Assembly: GCA_002749535.1 (NCBI GenBank) | Contig: MZZL01000408.1 | Location: 1,169,465-1,233,464, forward strand | Reading direction: 5' to 3' | From: Apophysomyces variabilis | Lineage: Eukaryota > Mucoromycota > Mucoromycetes > Mucorales > Mucoraceae | Length of the DNA: 64,000 nt | Part shown: one piece after another, positions 21,573-32,913 of the stretch | Numbering within the stretch: the stretch's first letter is position 1 | Layout of the letters: the number at the start of each line of letters is the position of its first letter | Position numbers and translations under genes: made by a program | Notes under the pieces: generated by a model | Told to the model about the DNA's origin: nothing | The model's database searches: none | What the model saw: only the letters and a program-made list of their open reading frames with translations

Positions 21573-22863
21573 GCTGTTTGAAACAAACAGAAATGATTTC
21601 GTTAGGTCGAGGATTCTACAATTTTTCTGGATGTAGATGCATCCATCCAGTTTATGTGTTGGATCAATGTTTACCTGACGGATGGATTTAGAGAGAAGGA
21701 ACCTTCCCTTGGCTGGCCTGCGCAGAATCCTTTTCCTCCCACCTCTGGACGCCTCACCCCCCACACTGGCCACACTCCTGCCCCTTTCGATGGCAGTCCG
21801 GCCCGGACTAAGAACCAACTTTACTCAGTTTCGGAGTACTTCATGGTCTTCGGATCCGTCCTCGCCATTTTCGGAGATTCTCTCAAATTCAGGAAACCTC
21901 GACCCTATTAATGTATGGAAGATGAGTAAAGGGTTTCGTGTATTCTTGACTTTTTACAGAAATTGAGCTGGTCTGCCATTTTAATTATTATTACGCTCAT
22001 ATGGACCATGAAAATTATGATATAGTCAATGAGAATCATGTCACATGGTCGTCCATATTCTTTCACATAATGTGAAGCTATACGAAATAAAATGGTACAA
22101 TAGACAAAAGGATACAAGAGTAAACTGGATGGCAGCAGAAATAGTTGGTTGATTAAAATAGCATGAAGACCCAATTGACAATTACCGTCTGAGGCAATGG
22201 TCCTGGCCAGTGCTAGGTGCCGTTCTTTGGTGTCACCCAGCTGACAGAGTGGATGTTCTGGAAGCTTTTTAAATCAGCATTGGATTGGCTGATGTATGGA
22301 CTGAATAGATGCAGCGAGGGCTCCGGTAAGAGGGACAAGTGACTTAAATTTACGGTTTTGGAAGGGTTTCGACTGCGAGCAACGAATGGTGCGAATAAAG
22401 AAATTCAGATAGATTAAGGCGGCTCGTTCAACTGTATCTTCACAATAACCCTAACAATTACAAAAAAACCGCTATGTTGTGTATTGTCTGTATTGTTTAC
22501 AGCGAGTCCCTGAAGAAAACCGTTTATATTGTGGAACTTTGCAAACAATGCATGTACGGGTAGACTTTCTGGGTAAATCGTCTAGAATAAAGGATGAGAG
22601 AGACTGGATCGGTGTCTGGCATGAATTCAACCGCCTTGGTGCAATGTTTACTTAGGTTTCTTTATCTGAACCCGACGTCTGCCTCAGTACTAGTCTTTCA
22701 GAAGGTATCACAATAGATGGACATATAGAAGGGTATAGTATTACTGTGGATACTGGCAAAGTAAAACTAGTGAGATGTGAGAGGGGGTAAAAAAAAGCAG
22801 ACAACGAAAAGACAAGGATGGGTGATAGTAATGTGCAAAATAAAGAAATATTAAGCTTTTTTT
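21573..22863. other. Intergenic spacer, RPL12 upstream region
   Basis: About 1.3 kb between the RPL12 start and the end of the EF-hand gene. A G+C-richer stretch (21690-21800) lies close to RPL12 and is probably its promoter. A telobox-like AACCCTAAC occurs at about 22447-22455. No gene recognised. Confidence 0.45.
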
Positions 22864-24236
22864 TCACATGGAATTAATGGCGGCGTCTATACTGGCCATA
22901 CTTGTACCCCGGCTAAGACGATGAGAACCTTGTATTGGGTGATTATATCCGGGGCTTGGAGGAACGCCACCATTGGGTGTCTTGAGACTGTGAAGCGATG
23001 AAGCAGAGGTACTGCAAACGCTCAATCGCTGTTGTTGCTGTTGATGGCTATATTCCAGTAATTCCGCTTGTGATAACCGCAATGATAGTCTATGCTGACT
23101 GGGTGATCCAGGAATCCTTCGATTAGGTGCAAGTGAATGGTTTGAGCGATATGATCGAACAGAAGGGGGCCTTGACGGCGGTCGAGGTTGCTTGGATAGG
23201 TCGTGCTCGTCCAAAAAGTGTTCCAAAAAGTCAATGATTAATGGCTCCTTCATAGCAGACAACTTGTACTCGCTGAATGACTAAGTCATTTCCCTTTTTA
23301 GCATCCACGCCAGCTTACTGTGCCTCCACGCTCTTCTTCTTGGTAACAGCACCTACCAGTTTTCCATCCCCATCGACATCGAGATCTTCAAACATGCGTG
23401 CTATTAGAGATGAGATCTCCCCGCTTTGATCTTCTTTAGAAAACGTGTTGGACTAGAAATATTTCTCATAAAGTGAATAAAGGACGGGACGCAGATATCT
23501 ACTATCATACCAGTTGTATCATGACTCGTTCGAGTTCTTCCTTTGTTAGATATCCGTCATGATCTACATCGTACAACTTGAAGGACACTATAGCAAAACT
23601 TGGGACGTCATTTTCTATCCTTCCTTGCTGCCTGCTTTAAGTTTTCAAACCTACATTCCATTTTTTCCTCGGGCGTGCCTTTCATGAAAACACTCAGACC
23701 ATCTACGAATTCACTGTATAAGATAGATCGACACTGTTAGTACTATGGATCAACCCCGCTCCGTTTTGCATCGAATTATTACGTAAAATCCAAGGCTTTG
23801 TTGTTGTTCACATCGAACGCAGCATAAAGTCGTTTTAAGAAGGCATCGTCATTGGAAGATACAGAAGGAACATATTTCTTGACTGTCTAAGTGTTCGCGT
23901 AGCATGGAATTACATGCATGTTCAAAGAGAGTAGTCAAGCACAGGGAAAAGGCAAAAGAAAACCTTATATGAGATGACGCTTGGTCTGGTTCATCTGGGT
24001 AAACAGTTACCTCTTTGAACACGTCTTCAGTGATGCTGATTTGATCGGATTGCCTTGTAGTGGCTTCAATGTCCTGACGCAGGTCGTTTATTTCCTTTGT
24101 AGAAACTATGTAGGATAACAGCAGTGTTCATCAATTGTTTGATGCCAAACAAATTTCCAAGCAAGGACCATAACAAAAACATACAATGAGTTGCTCGAGA
24201 CAGTGCTCGGTTTTCCTTGCTTTTTGTTTGTCCCAT
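22864..24236 (-). CDS. N-myristoylated EF-hand calcium sensor (NCS/calcineurin-B type) with long tail
   Basis: The start ATG at 24236 gives MGQTKSKENRALSRATHFST, whose Gly2 and Ser6 fit the N-myristoylation rule. Seven exons then join in phase. EF-like elements appear in order: FDVNNNKALDFTEFVDGL (loop 2, DVNNNKALDFTE), LYDVDHDGYLTKEELERV (loop 3) and DLDVDGDGKLSFSEY (loop 4); a first degenerate hand precedes them. The last exon continues about 125 residues past the fourth EF-hand into a Pro/Ser/Arg/Gln-rich tail (QQQQQ; SLRLSQAELLEYS), much longer than in neuronal calcium sensors or CNB. Calcium-dependent membrane signalling is likely; the partner is unknown. The terminal-exon acceptor is CTTAG before TCATTCAGC. 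Confidence 0.88.
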
Positions 24237-25447
24237 GAGCCAAATCGCTGACAGTCCCACCTCGTTTGTGTGGTATAAGCAACGGTCAAGCCGTAAAACC
24301 CCACAGGGCAAAATCGAGGAAATCGTCTGTGGACTTTGAAAGTGCCTGACTGAGTTGCAAAAATCGATTTGCTTCTCAACTCAAGAGAGCACTGAGGAGA
24401 AGAAAATTGGTTGACTTTTTGCAACCGAGGAAAAGCAAACGTATTGTAACACATTTTTATTGGTTGGCAAGAATATCCAATGTTGAAGCGCTACACTGAA
24501 GGCTGTGAACTTAAGTTGCAGCAGGATAAAGAACCTCTAAAGGTTTGTAAGGAAACGAGAAAAGGTGACTAGCAGATAACGAATAAATGTCGAGCTCAAC
24601 AAGGCAGCTAAGGAGGACTACAAATCCACAGAAAGCTGTCCGCCTTAGGAAATGCTGAGTCATTGACTAGTTTCGGTGTCACGCATCTGCAAGCCCTATG
24701 TAGACCCTGCGAAAATGGCATTCACCATACATTGTATCTGAATATCCAATAAGTATTTGATACACAGAAGGGGGAACACACGATGGGATTACAGCCGATG
24801 ACTGCATGCTGAGGTATTGTTCGATATCATAAAGGGAGAAGGGGATGATGCACCGCGATAATACCAAATTTAAGTGTTTGACAATCCGGTGGCATCACCT
24901 GAGATTAGGATAGCTTTGTAGCATTCCTGTCCGCTTTAAAAATGTTACTTGGCTACCGTTGCTATCGATACTTTTGGAATACTATAATGATGTCCGAGGT
25001 GATGGTATCCTCTGGTTGGATCGATCTCCGGAAATGGAAATCGAAGAAATCTTGGATTGGCATTGCAGTTGCTATGACTCAGTGTAAAAATACTGGCAAA
25101 GCGCAGAAAAGATAGACATCTTGCATCTACAGCGTGGGTTTAAAGGACGGATACCCTGGACAAATACCCGTAATATGTGGGGAAGTGACCGCAGGCAACC
25201 TCAGATTCATTCATCCATTACTAGCATCGAACCGTTCCTCAATTCCCAGCTTTTTAAACTGACTTCGCTATATCCTGAATTTTTCAGGTAACAAACTCAT
25301 TTGTATCCATTATGGCTTTTATAGGTTGCTGAAAAGTTTCAGCGTTGCCAAACAACAGCAGCCCGTGACTTTAGAAGGGTAAGGTTTCGGCAGAGATGCA
25401 TCAAACTCAGGTCGGGGATACAACTGTTCAACTTCTCTTTTCCTGCC
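24237..25447. other. Divergent intergenic spacer
   Basis: About 1.2 kb between the divergent EF-hand and DENN-family genes; presumably holds both promoters. No conserved element, tRNA or repeat recognised. Confidence 0.45.
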
Positions 25448-27967
25448 ATGGACAGTGGCCCTCAAGAACAATTACATGATGACACTAAACATAACAGAAA
25501 TCCATCGTCATCAGTCACAGAACCATTGAAGGTTGCAACGCATCCATTTGTAATGAAGAGGTTAGTCTAAGTAAAGTCATGGTGAGGATGGGACCGGTGG
25601 GGTAAATTGAACGACCAAACAACAGTGGGTTGAAATCTTTCCATGTTAAAAAGTGCTTTGTGTGTGTGCTTTTAGTACAGCTGGAAAAGTCGAAGGTGCT
25701 CAAAAGGAGGAAACAGAGACGCATAGTATTCGCAACGTCGTCGCTGTATTCGTTGCCAGGTTTGATGTCCATCGTGGCAATATGATTGAATGGCAGTATC
25801 CCCAAGGTAAACTGTCTTGTATATCATTGTGTTATTCGCTTGTTTACCTTTGTGTACCGGCAGATTTTGATCTGGATGGCGTGGAGTATCAAGCGATGTG
25901 CAGCGGGCTGCATCGCGTACAGTCGGACTTGATGTAAGCATAAAAATTCGGATCCAAACTTATCGTGACGCATTATTTTTCCAGATATTTCTCTAAATCG
26001 AATTATTTTGGGCTGAGCTTCTTCAGAAATGTACCAGTTGATGGCAACAGAGGTGCTTGTATGAAAGCCGTAGGTGTGTTAGTTGTGCCGACGCCAGAGA
26101 CTGGAAGATGTGGAGAAGTCTGGAGACATAGCGATTATCTAAAAGAAGAATCAAGGTGAGGAGTGGTAACCTCTTGCTAGATATAAGACAAGCAAGTTTA
26201 ATGCTTTGAGTAGCCGTCAGATGGATCTGTCCACTGAAGATTACAGTTCATTGATTAACTATTACCAGCAACATCGCATCCAAGAAGAAGCCCATTTCGA
26301 ATATTCCCATCACAAACGAGACGAGCCAGTTTCTGCAACCTCTCCCTTACTTTCCCCATCTGCCACCACCAATGGTATCTTGGCTGCACTGGAAGGCGAG
26401 TCTGAGGAACTTAATAGTATCAACTACCATCTTTCAAGTCATGCGGATATATCCTTAACTACAGAAACCCGAGGCTCAGGATTTTTGGGAAAAGAATCTT
26501 CACATTTAGCTCACGAATTCCCTGATTTTGTAAGGCAATTTGGCCCAAACATATTCGTACTCTGGAAGGCCATGCTTCTTAAGAAACGAGTGATGTTTCT
26601 ATCTGCTCCTCCTATGGAACGATTATGCAGTTTTGGTAAGATTATGGTCAGATTATGGTTGATCTTTACATGTAATAGTTTACAATACCAGCCTACTGGG
26701 GAAACTACCTTCGTCTTTGTCTAGCCGATTGCGGGACTCGGCTAAGCAAAGTATACAACCCCTTTTCTGTGTTGGTGTCAACGATATAGCTAATCTGGAA
26801 GCAAGAAGAGGAAGCTATGTTGCATGTGAGAATTCAATTGTATATATCCATTTTGTATATTGATTTTGCTGACTTAGGCACGGCGGATGCGATATTCGAA
26901 AGCAAGAATGATCTATACGACGTTTTAGTGACTTTACCTGCACCTACGTTTAGCAATGCCCACTCAGCGACTTATACAACGGATTTACATAACAATATGG
27001 ACACGGATAAGCATTTTCCACTTTCCAGTCTGCATATCTGTCCACAAGTTAGATCTGACTGTCGGTCGATTTACCCGAAATACAACACAGCTGACTTTGC
27101 TCGCTTCCGTATCCTCTGGAGGATATTCAGCGCGGCGCAACAGGCCGGAGTGTTACCAAGTGAGGAAAATAACCCGCTAGACACCACATTATCGGACATA
27201 CTTTCTGGGGAACAGAAAGATATCAAGGGCACGATTGGTGCTATGATGATGGGAGGCTGGTTCTGGTGGTACGGTCAGGAGGCAGATCGAACGAACGCTT
27301 CAGGGAAGTCAGTGCTCAATGGGTCCACTTCACAGGCTTGTACCACGACTTCCTGGCAGCGGATATTTGCTGGTGCCACATCAACGCGACGATCAAGGCC
27401 ACGACGTAAACAGAAAAGGCGCGATATGGCACCTGAAGAAATGCCTATGGATCCTGAAGAACAACAAGCTCTTTTGCTTGGTAGTCATGACACTTCGGAT
27501 CTGATCGCCGAAGAGCAAGATGCTATTGAAATAAACAACAATGACCTGTTCAATGTGGTAGCAGCGCGCTCTTCTAATACATCTCTTCCATCAGCGCAAC
27601 CAGCCAAGCAGCAGGTCTCATCTGGCGCCATCGAAAAGCTGCAAGTGGCACTAATTGGGTATATTGGATTAGATAAAATTTATTTACGTTATTAACCACT
27701 ACGATTAGTTTTTTTCACTTACTCTCCTTCCACATGTTATCGACTTTGGAAACCATATTGTCCCTGAACGAACAAGAGAATAGCTCCGAAATAGTATTAT
27801 ATCCACAGGACATGGCACGATTGGGGCTTGATGCCCAAGGCGATTCAGAATTCGTTTCTGAGCTTGCCATGTTATACTACAGCAAACAGGCACGGGTAGC
27901 TAGCTGTTTTGAAACAAGTATATGTAACTGCTGCCCGACCAAGGATAAAGGTCGTATTACCATTTGA
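25448..27967 (+). CDS. DENN-domain protein of the DENND11/LCHN-Anr2 (DUF2347) family
   Basis: ATG at 25448 opens a short Ser-rich exon; following exons give NVVAVFVARFDVHRGNMIEW, then DGVEYQAMCSGLHRVQSDL, then YFSKSNYFGLSFFRN and KAVGVLVVPTPE, the signature succession of the DUF2347/LCHN family related to AVL9. Later blocks include PNIFVLWKAMLLKKRVMF, QPLFCVGVNDIANLE, ADAIFESKNDLYDVLVTLP and FFHLLSFHMLSTLE. The insertion between the u-DENN-like and DENN core is long and charged (RRSRPRRKQKRR). Family members are thought to act as Rab exchange factors or in late secretory traffic. At least eight exons are in phase; the last 30 residues, after KQARV, are the least certain because a short intron could be hidden there. 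Confidence 0.87.
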
Positions 27968-28498
27968 AATAGCATAACAAAACAATTAGGATGTTTAATT
28001 TCTAACCTCAACTGTACGTTAAATATGGCACAAGTACATAGTGTCGAATTAAAGATGTATCTTCTCGCATGATATATGTTTGATCACGGATTTTACCGTT
28101 CAAGAACTTTCTGTATTAGCTAAGTTGCTCCAATGTGTGAATTTATTGCGAACTTTGCACTAGAGCAACCAACTTTGCTTACGCCACTAGACTTGATTAG
28201 CTGGACGGCGTTGCCGTTATAAACAGCTTTAGCGTGGATATGGTCCCGATGCCAGTTGGCTGACAGTTGCAGTACACAAGTAAGATCTTTCTACGGACAA
28301 AAACTGTGGTAATATATGATAAATATTTGTCAATGAATAAAGACATACAAGTAACAGTAAAGATACAATAATAATAGTCTGTGTCACAAACAGAGATGCC
28401 AAGCAAGCGATAAAATTTATATACAGTAGCCAAAACGGCGGCCGGAGATATGTCATGCTATGTTGATTTTGTTATGAGGAGATGCATTACGTTCTATA
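27968..28498. other. Convergent intergenic spacer
   Basis: About 530 bp of AT-rich sequence between two convergent genes; only 3'-flanking sequence is expected here and nothing else was recognised. Confidence 0.45.
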
Positions 28499-29468
28499 TT
28501 AGCTTTGGAATTCTCGACATCGCCACAAAGCAACTGCCAAATCAACCGTAGTGACATCTTTGGGTATCCCCAAGACGATTGTTTCTTGAGATGGTAAATT
28601 CAACTGATGGCATATATCAGCTATTTCGTTCTCATTCCATAATTCGCGTGCATCGTAGCATGGTATCATCTTATGTTGCTTGGAGGTAGGGCCGATGGTG
28701 ATTGTATTGTGCAATGACGTTGTCGATCCTTCCGTCGGTAGTCCACGCAAAAGCAGTATACATTGAAAACCTTGAACATCCTTTTCACATACCCACTGAG
28801 GCCTTTCCGCCCTTAGAAGGGGGTAATCACGATAAGGTAGCTGAAGAAATAAAGACAGCGCGTGTTGATATACGAGCTTTTGAACTTCTTCAGTCATATC
28901 GTCGCGATAGATAGCTGCACCTCTGAATGTAGATCGATAACCTCCTACAAATAGGTCAATTTACGCAATACCAGTATTTCTGGAAGCAATCACCTTTGCT
29001 ATGAAACTGTTCAAGCACACGTCGTTGGAGCTTGACATAGTGACCCTGACTCAGCGACTTCTCGATTGTAGGATGTACCCAAACCTTGTTGGACCTTTGG
29101 TGCCAGCCCATACCAAAGCGAATCAATAGCTCTAAGATAATAACGTATGAGAATCCTTGTTCTCTATTGCTGTTCTTACTTGAAGGAAATACGCTTCTGT
29201 TGAATTTGCACAGCCTAAGTGGCGACGCCATAATGGCCGCTAAACAGGACGCATAAAATAAATAAACACATTTTTCTTTAAAGTTCGTAGATCAAACGAC
29301 AATTGTACCATAAGGACTCATGGCCACTTTAGCTTGAAGCGATTCCGGATCCTTTTGGACCAAAACTCGTAGCTGATTTGATTTCAGGCGACGATTCTTT
29401 GCTGGTGGTCTCTTAATCCATTGACTGACTACATTGGTTATAGACGACCATTGCTTGTTCCCTGCCAT
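28499..29468 (-). CDS. Conserved protein of unknown function, possibly mitochondrial
   Basis: Four exons join in phase from ATG 29468 (MAGNKQWSSITNVVSQWIKR). The second and third exons read MASPLRLCKFNRSVFPSKLL and IRFGMGWHQRSNKVWVHPTI, the fourth GGYRSTFRGAAIYRDDMTEE followed by a mixed alpha/beta region ending ALWRCREFQS, about 270 residues in all. The basic, Ser/Thr-containing N-terminus would suit a mitochondrial presequence. The uninterrupted conserved-looking block around PLRLCKF, KLLIRFG and YRSTFRGAAIYRDD suggests an RNA-binding or ribosome-associated role, but I do not recognise the family. Exon boundaries are supported by donor/acceptor consensus and by the phase of every junction. 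Confidence 0.75.
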
Positions 29469-29846
29469 GTCATGCACCGCCCGTGTGTAGTAAGCAAGCC
29501 AATGGAGTAATTGCTTGTCTCCGACAAATACGTAATTTTATTGGTCGGGAAATTCAATGGGGTTATGGATATGCCCCAATGTTAAAAGCGCTCGAGTTTC
29601 ATGTATTCGAATATGTAAGAAAAGTAAAGTTTAAGGAATACCATGTACAATCGACAGTAAGGTAAAACATCATTTTTCTTTTCTTTCGGCATGGGTGCCC
29701 TGGTTTAGATAAAGATTAAGCCGAGGTCTGTAGGATGGAATAGGGCAGATAAGAGCAAGAAAAGAAGCTTATGATTTGAAGGGGAAGGGACAGATATCAG
29801 TTAAGTAGGAAATATGGGCACGGGTAAGTCATACTCACTGTCCGAA
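29469..29846. other. Intergenic spacer
   Basis: About 380 bp upstream of the preceding gene and downstream of the next; no recognisable element. Confidence 0.4.
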
Positions 29847-30116
29847 TTACTGCACTGTCTGAAGGTAAGCCTCAGGGCTATTCATTCTTGCTTGCTTTTT
29901 CTGTTGCTTCTCAGCTAATCGTGCGCGGAAACGCCGTTCCTGTCGCGATAATCTGGGCTCAACCGGTTTTTCGGATGCCAAGCTTATCGCAGCCGATAGG
30001 GGAGTTGTGCCTGGAGGTACGATTTGGACCCAATCTTCGTCATCTTCATATTGGTCAAAGCCATGAAACGGTTCTTGTTGTTCTTGAAACCATGATGAAA
30101 ACCAATGAAGCGTCAT
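29847..30116 (-). CDS. Small protein with N-terminal aromatic segment and basic C-terminus, unknown
   Basis: An 89-residue ORF from ATG 30116: MTLHWFSSWFQEQQEPF, an acidic patch (QYEDDEDWVQIVPPG), then a strongly basic helix (LSRQERRFRARLAEKQQKKQ). The same frame stays open about 20 codons upstream into a hydrophobic stretch (SLLCLCWLHLYM), which would make an N-terminal membrane anchor if an upstream exon exists; no ATG or acceptor site for such an exon is visible. I recognise no family. The charge pattern and open frame support a real gene, but the start is uncertain. Confidence 0.5.
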   Translation of the reverse strand: MTLHWFSSWFQEQQEPFHGFDQYEDDEDWVQIVPPGTTPLSAAISLASEKPVEPRLSRQERRFRARLAEKQQKKQARMNSPEAYLQTVQ

Positions 30117-30595
30117 ATACAAGTGTAACCAACACAAACAGAGCAACGAACCGAAATAAACCCAAGGTTTATATAATTTTTCGGTATTAAATAGTAAGGA
30201 GTAACATGACGAAGGACATCACGATAACAATAATTCTGAGCCAGCCCCAACACAGAAAGTCATTTGATGATCATACAAAACATAAACTATTGTGCACTGT
30301 AGAATCCTTTGGCTAGTAACAAACGCCTTTTATCTAAACACACAAAGATGATCGCATTTTCATCGTAATAAAACAACAGGGTCATTATCGTGGAACTAGT
30401 GGAAAGAAAAGGATAGAGAACCATCAGTAGCAACGGACGTTGAATTCATGGCTCCGATCCACCACGTGCAACAGATACAGGCTGCATTTGCTTCCTGTAA
30501 GACGAGCTGACACTTTACAGCAAAGACAACAGGTAAATGTAATCGTTTACATGTGTAAATGCATATATTAACAATCTAAGATGGACTAGCTCATA
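30117..30595. other. Intergenic spacer
   Basis: About 480 bp between tandem minus-strand genes; a TATA-like TTATATAAA (minus strand, about 30170-30178) lies upstream of the small ORF. Nothing else recognised. Confidence 0.4.
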
Positions 30596-32547
30596 AAAAA
30601 GGTATTCACTTTTTTCAGCGTTGCTCGGGAAGGAGAGGCCTAGACCGTAGATAAGCAATCATCTTCAACACGATCCTCTATCCTTTACCTTTGATCTACT
30701 TGAAATAATTCGTACTAAATGCTGCTGTATTAACCGTTTGCTCACTGCATCTATCTTAGTAAAACTAGGCCTATCTTTTTGTGTTTTCCTTTAGGTACCT
30801 GACTCGATTCCTTCAGGATGAAAATGTCCTGAATAATTTTTAAAAACGGAAAAATTTAACTATCAGTAAGCTCGCTAGTGCGCTTACCATCCAGATCATA
30901 GTATTTCACTAGGATGGCCAATGCAATGCCCACAGACCGATCCTGGCCTGCATAATGTCATTTGATTCTTGTTCTGACTATGATATTAATTTACCTTTAG
31001 CGCAATGAATAAGGACGCGCTTGTTCTTCGACAACGGCTTTTTCACAAAGTCCAGAGCAACTGGAATGCTGTTAAACAAGGCCTGTTGTCCTTTCTTGCC
31101 TTCTGGAATGGCCAGTTGTAGATAGGAGTCTTTATGCTTTTTGTTCTCCTCATATTCCAACATGGTGCAGTTCACTACGACATCAAAATCTCGCCAACAA
31201 TCCGGTGGTTTGCCACTACTACGACTTCCCACGGCAAGTGTGGTTTGGCTAATATAATTATATTTCTGTGTGGCTGTGTCCTGCTCTTCTTCTTCCATAT
31301 GACCACTATCTTTAGCATGACGTACGATTTGCTGAACAGCCTTCTCACATTCGCTCGGGCCACTGCTAAGCAATGCTTTTCGATGTTTCCAGAATAATTT
31401 GTGCGTTAAGCCCTGTCATGCCTGGTGAATCACGAGTAACCGTCTCTTTGGGAACCCCCACTTACAAGACACCAAGCCTCCTGGTCATCAGCCGATCCTT
31501 GCACATACAGATAACCAGGTCTTGCCTCGCAAGCAGACTCCACAACCTGGGATGCGCTTAAGCAGATGACTGGCCAGAATGGTGAATCCTCATAGCTCGG
31601 TTCAGTAAGCCACAGGGACGACTGTGGCGTAAACCATAATGGCCTCAGCGGTTTTTTAAGCAGCTGATCTAAGCGTTCCATATCCACTCCCGCATCCTAA
31701 TTTGGTTGTCAACGACCTCATTTAGTCCTGGATGTTTTCTGTTACGGTACCAGTAAGCGATCAGCGAACCCGTCTATTCGTTCTTCTATCTGATGATGCT
31801 CTGAACGAGATATCACCGATGGCAATGAATGAAATTCGATATCCCAGTCTGGATTGGAGCGGTTTTTAGACAGGCGATATTTATGGATGGCGCGATTGAT
31901 CGTGGCGCACCATATCGGAACTGTTTTGGACAGAGCATCTGGCATCCGCTTTCCTTTTCGTGTAGAATCTACAATGATACACCTAGAGGAAGAAACAGTA
32001 TTGGTTGATGTTTGTCTTCTCCAAAATAACCCTTTTCTATATGTTACCCTCCATGTGTAGCGATGATATCCATGAGATGCAGGTTATTCCTCCGAATGTT
32101 AAAGTCCCAAAGGCCTGTAGACCCCCCAACCATACCATTCACTTAGTCTCACGATTTCAAAGCAAGCATATCTTACCCATATGACCATCCGTGGATTTGA
32201 AATACGCCGAAAACACTTGCCGCTAGTTGGAGCTTTAGTCGTTCGATCGGTACATGGATCTGGATCCTTTTACCTCTGTAGGATCAATGTACCATGACCC
32301 ACATCGTTCGTTGGCTATTTCGTTCTAATAGTCAACTTTTTTTCTGGAAGTCCACAGTAACAATGACATACCTACCAAAGCGAATTTTGGAAACACGGCC
32401 GAGACTTCATTCACGAATTCAGCATCTTCCTCGATCGACTTTAAGCGATTGTAACTATGGAGATGGCTTAGAAAACGAAGATACTTAATAAAAACCGTAC
32501 ATGTTCTTCTGATTTTTTCGAAGCTGATTAAGATCGGAGTGGTACAT
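30596..32547 (-). CDS. RIT1: Initiator tRNA A64-2'-O-ribosylphosphate transferase (Rit1)
   Basis: A multi-exon gene beginning MYHSDLNQLRKNQKN, spliced to IYNRLKSIEEDAEFVNEVSA, then ANERCGSWYIDP, FSAYFKSTDGHM, FNIRRNNLHLMDIIATHGG, and GCIIVDSTRKGKRMPDALSK with TVPIWCATINRA. These are the Rit1 signatures in the right order. The C-terminal domain has a phosphatase-like P-loop, VLIHCAKGK spliced to DRSVGIALAILV, and the protein ends VNTFFMS. Rit1 adds 2'-O-ribosyl phosphate to A64 of initiator tRNA-Met, keeping it out of elongation in fungi and plants. The HC-x5-R motif is split by an intron after K. The short first exon is inferred from phase and homology. Confidence 0.94.
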
Positions 32548-32913
32548 GTGCAAAGAATTACAGCTTATTCCGTATCCTCAACACTGTATGAGTACGCGGG
32601 ATTTTTCGGTTTCCCGCATTGGGAACCGCGCCACGCTTTCAGCCACCTTACATGATAGCAATTTTAACGTCATGGTCCTTGCCCCATGCTGAAAGCATTC
32701 AGGCTGATTCTGCGACCATGATAACGCTGAGCAACATTGAACAATAGGATTAGAAGCATCGATTAATATTGTTGAGAGGAAACGAATCTTTGGCAGAGGA
32801 TTGTCCTTCCATTGTTAAAGCATTGCTTCAATGTACACTCCGCACAACTGAAAAAGGGAACGGGTGGGGGAGGCACACAAGCCTTCAGCATAAAGCCACG
32901 TAGATCGCTCAAA
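32548..32913. promoter_or_regulatory. Divergent promoter of RIT1 and the METTL16-like gene
   Basis: 366 bp separate the two start codons. It contains a short inverted repeat, GCGGGA (32596-32601) and TCCCGC (32612-32617), in which TTTCCCGC at 32610-32617 is an exact E2F-type site and ACGCGGGA overlaps an MBF-like ACGCG. Both flanking genes encode enzymes that modify non-coding RNAs. Shared control is inference. Confidence 0.4.
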
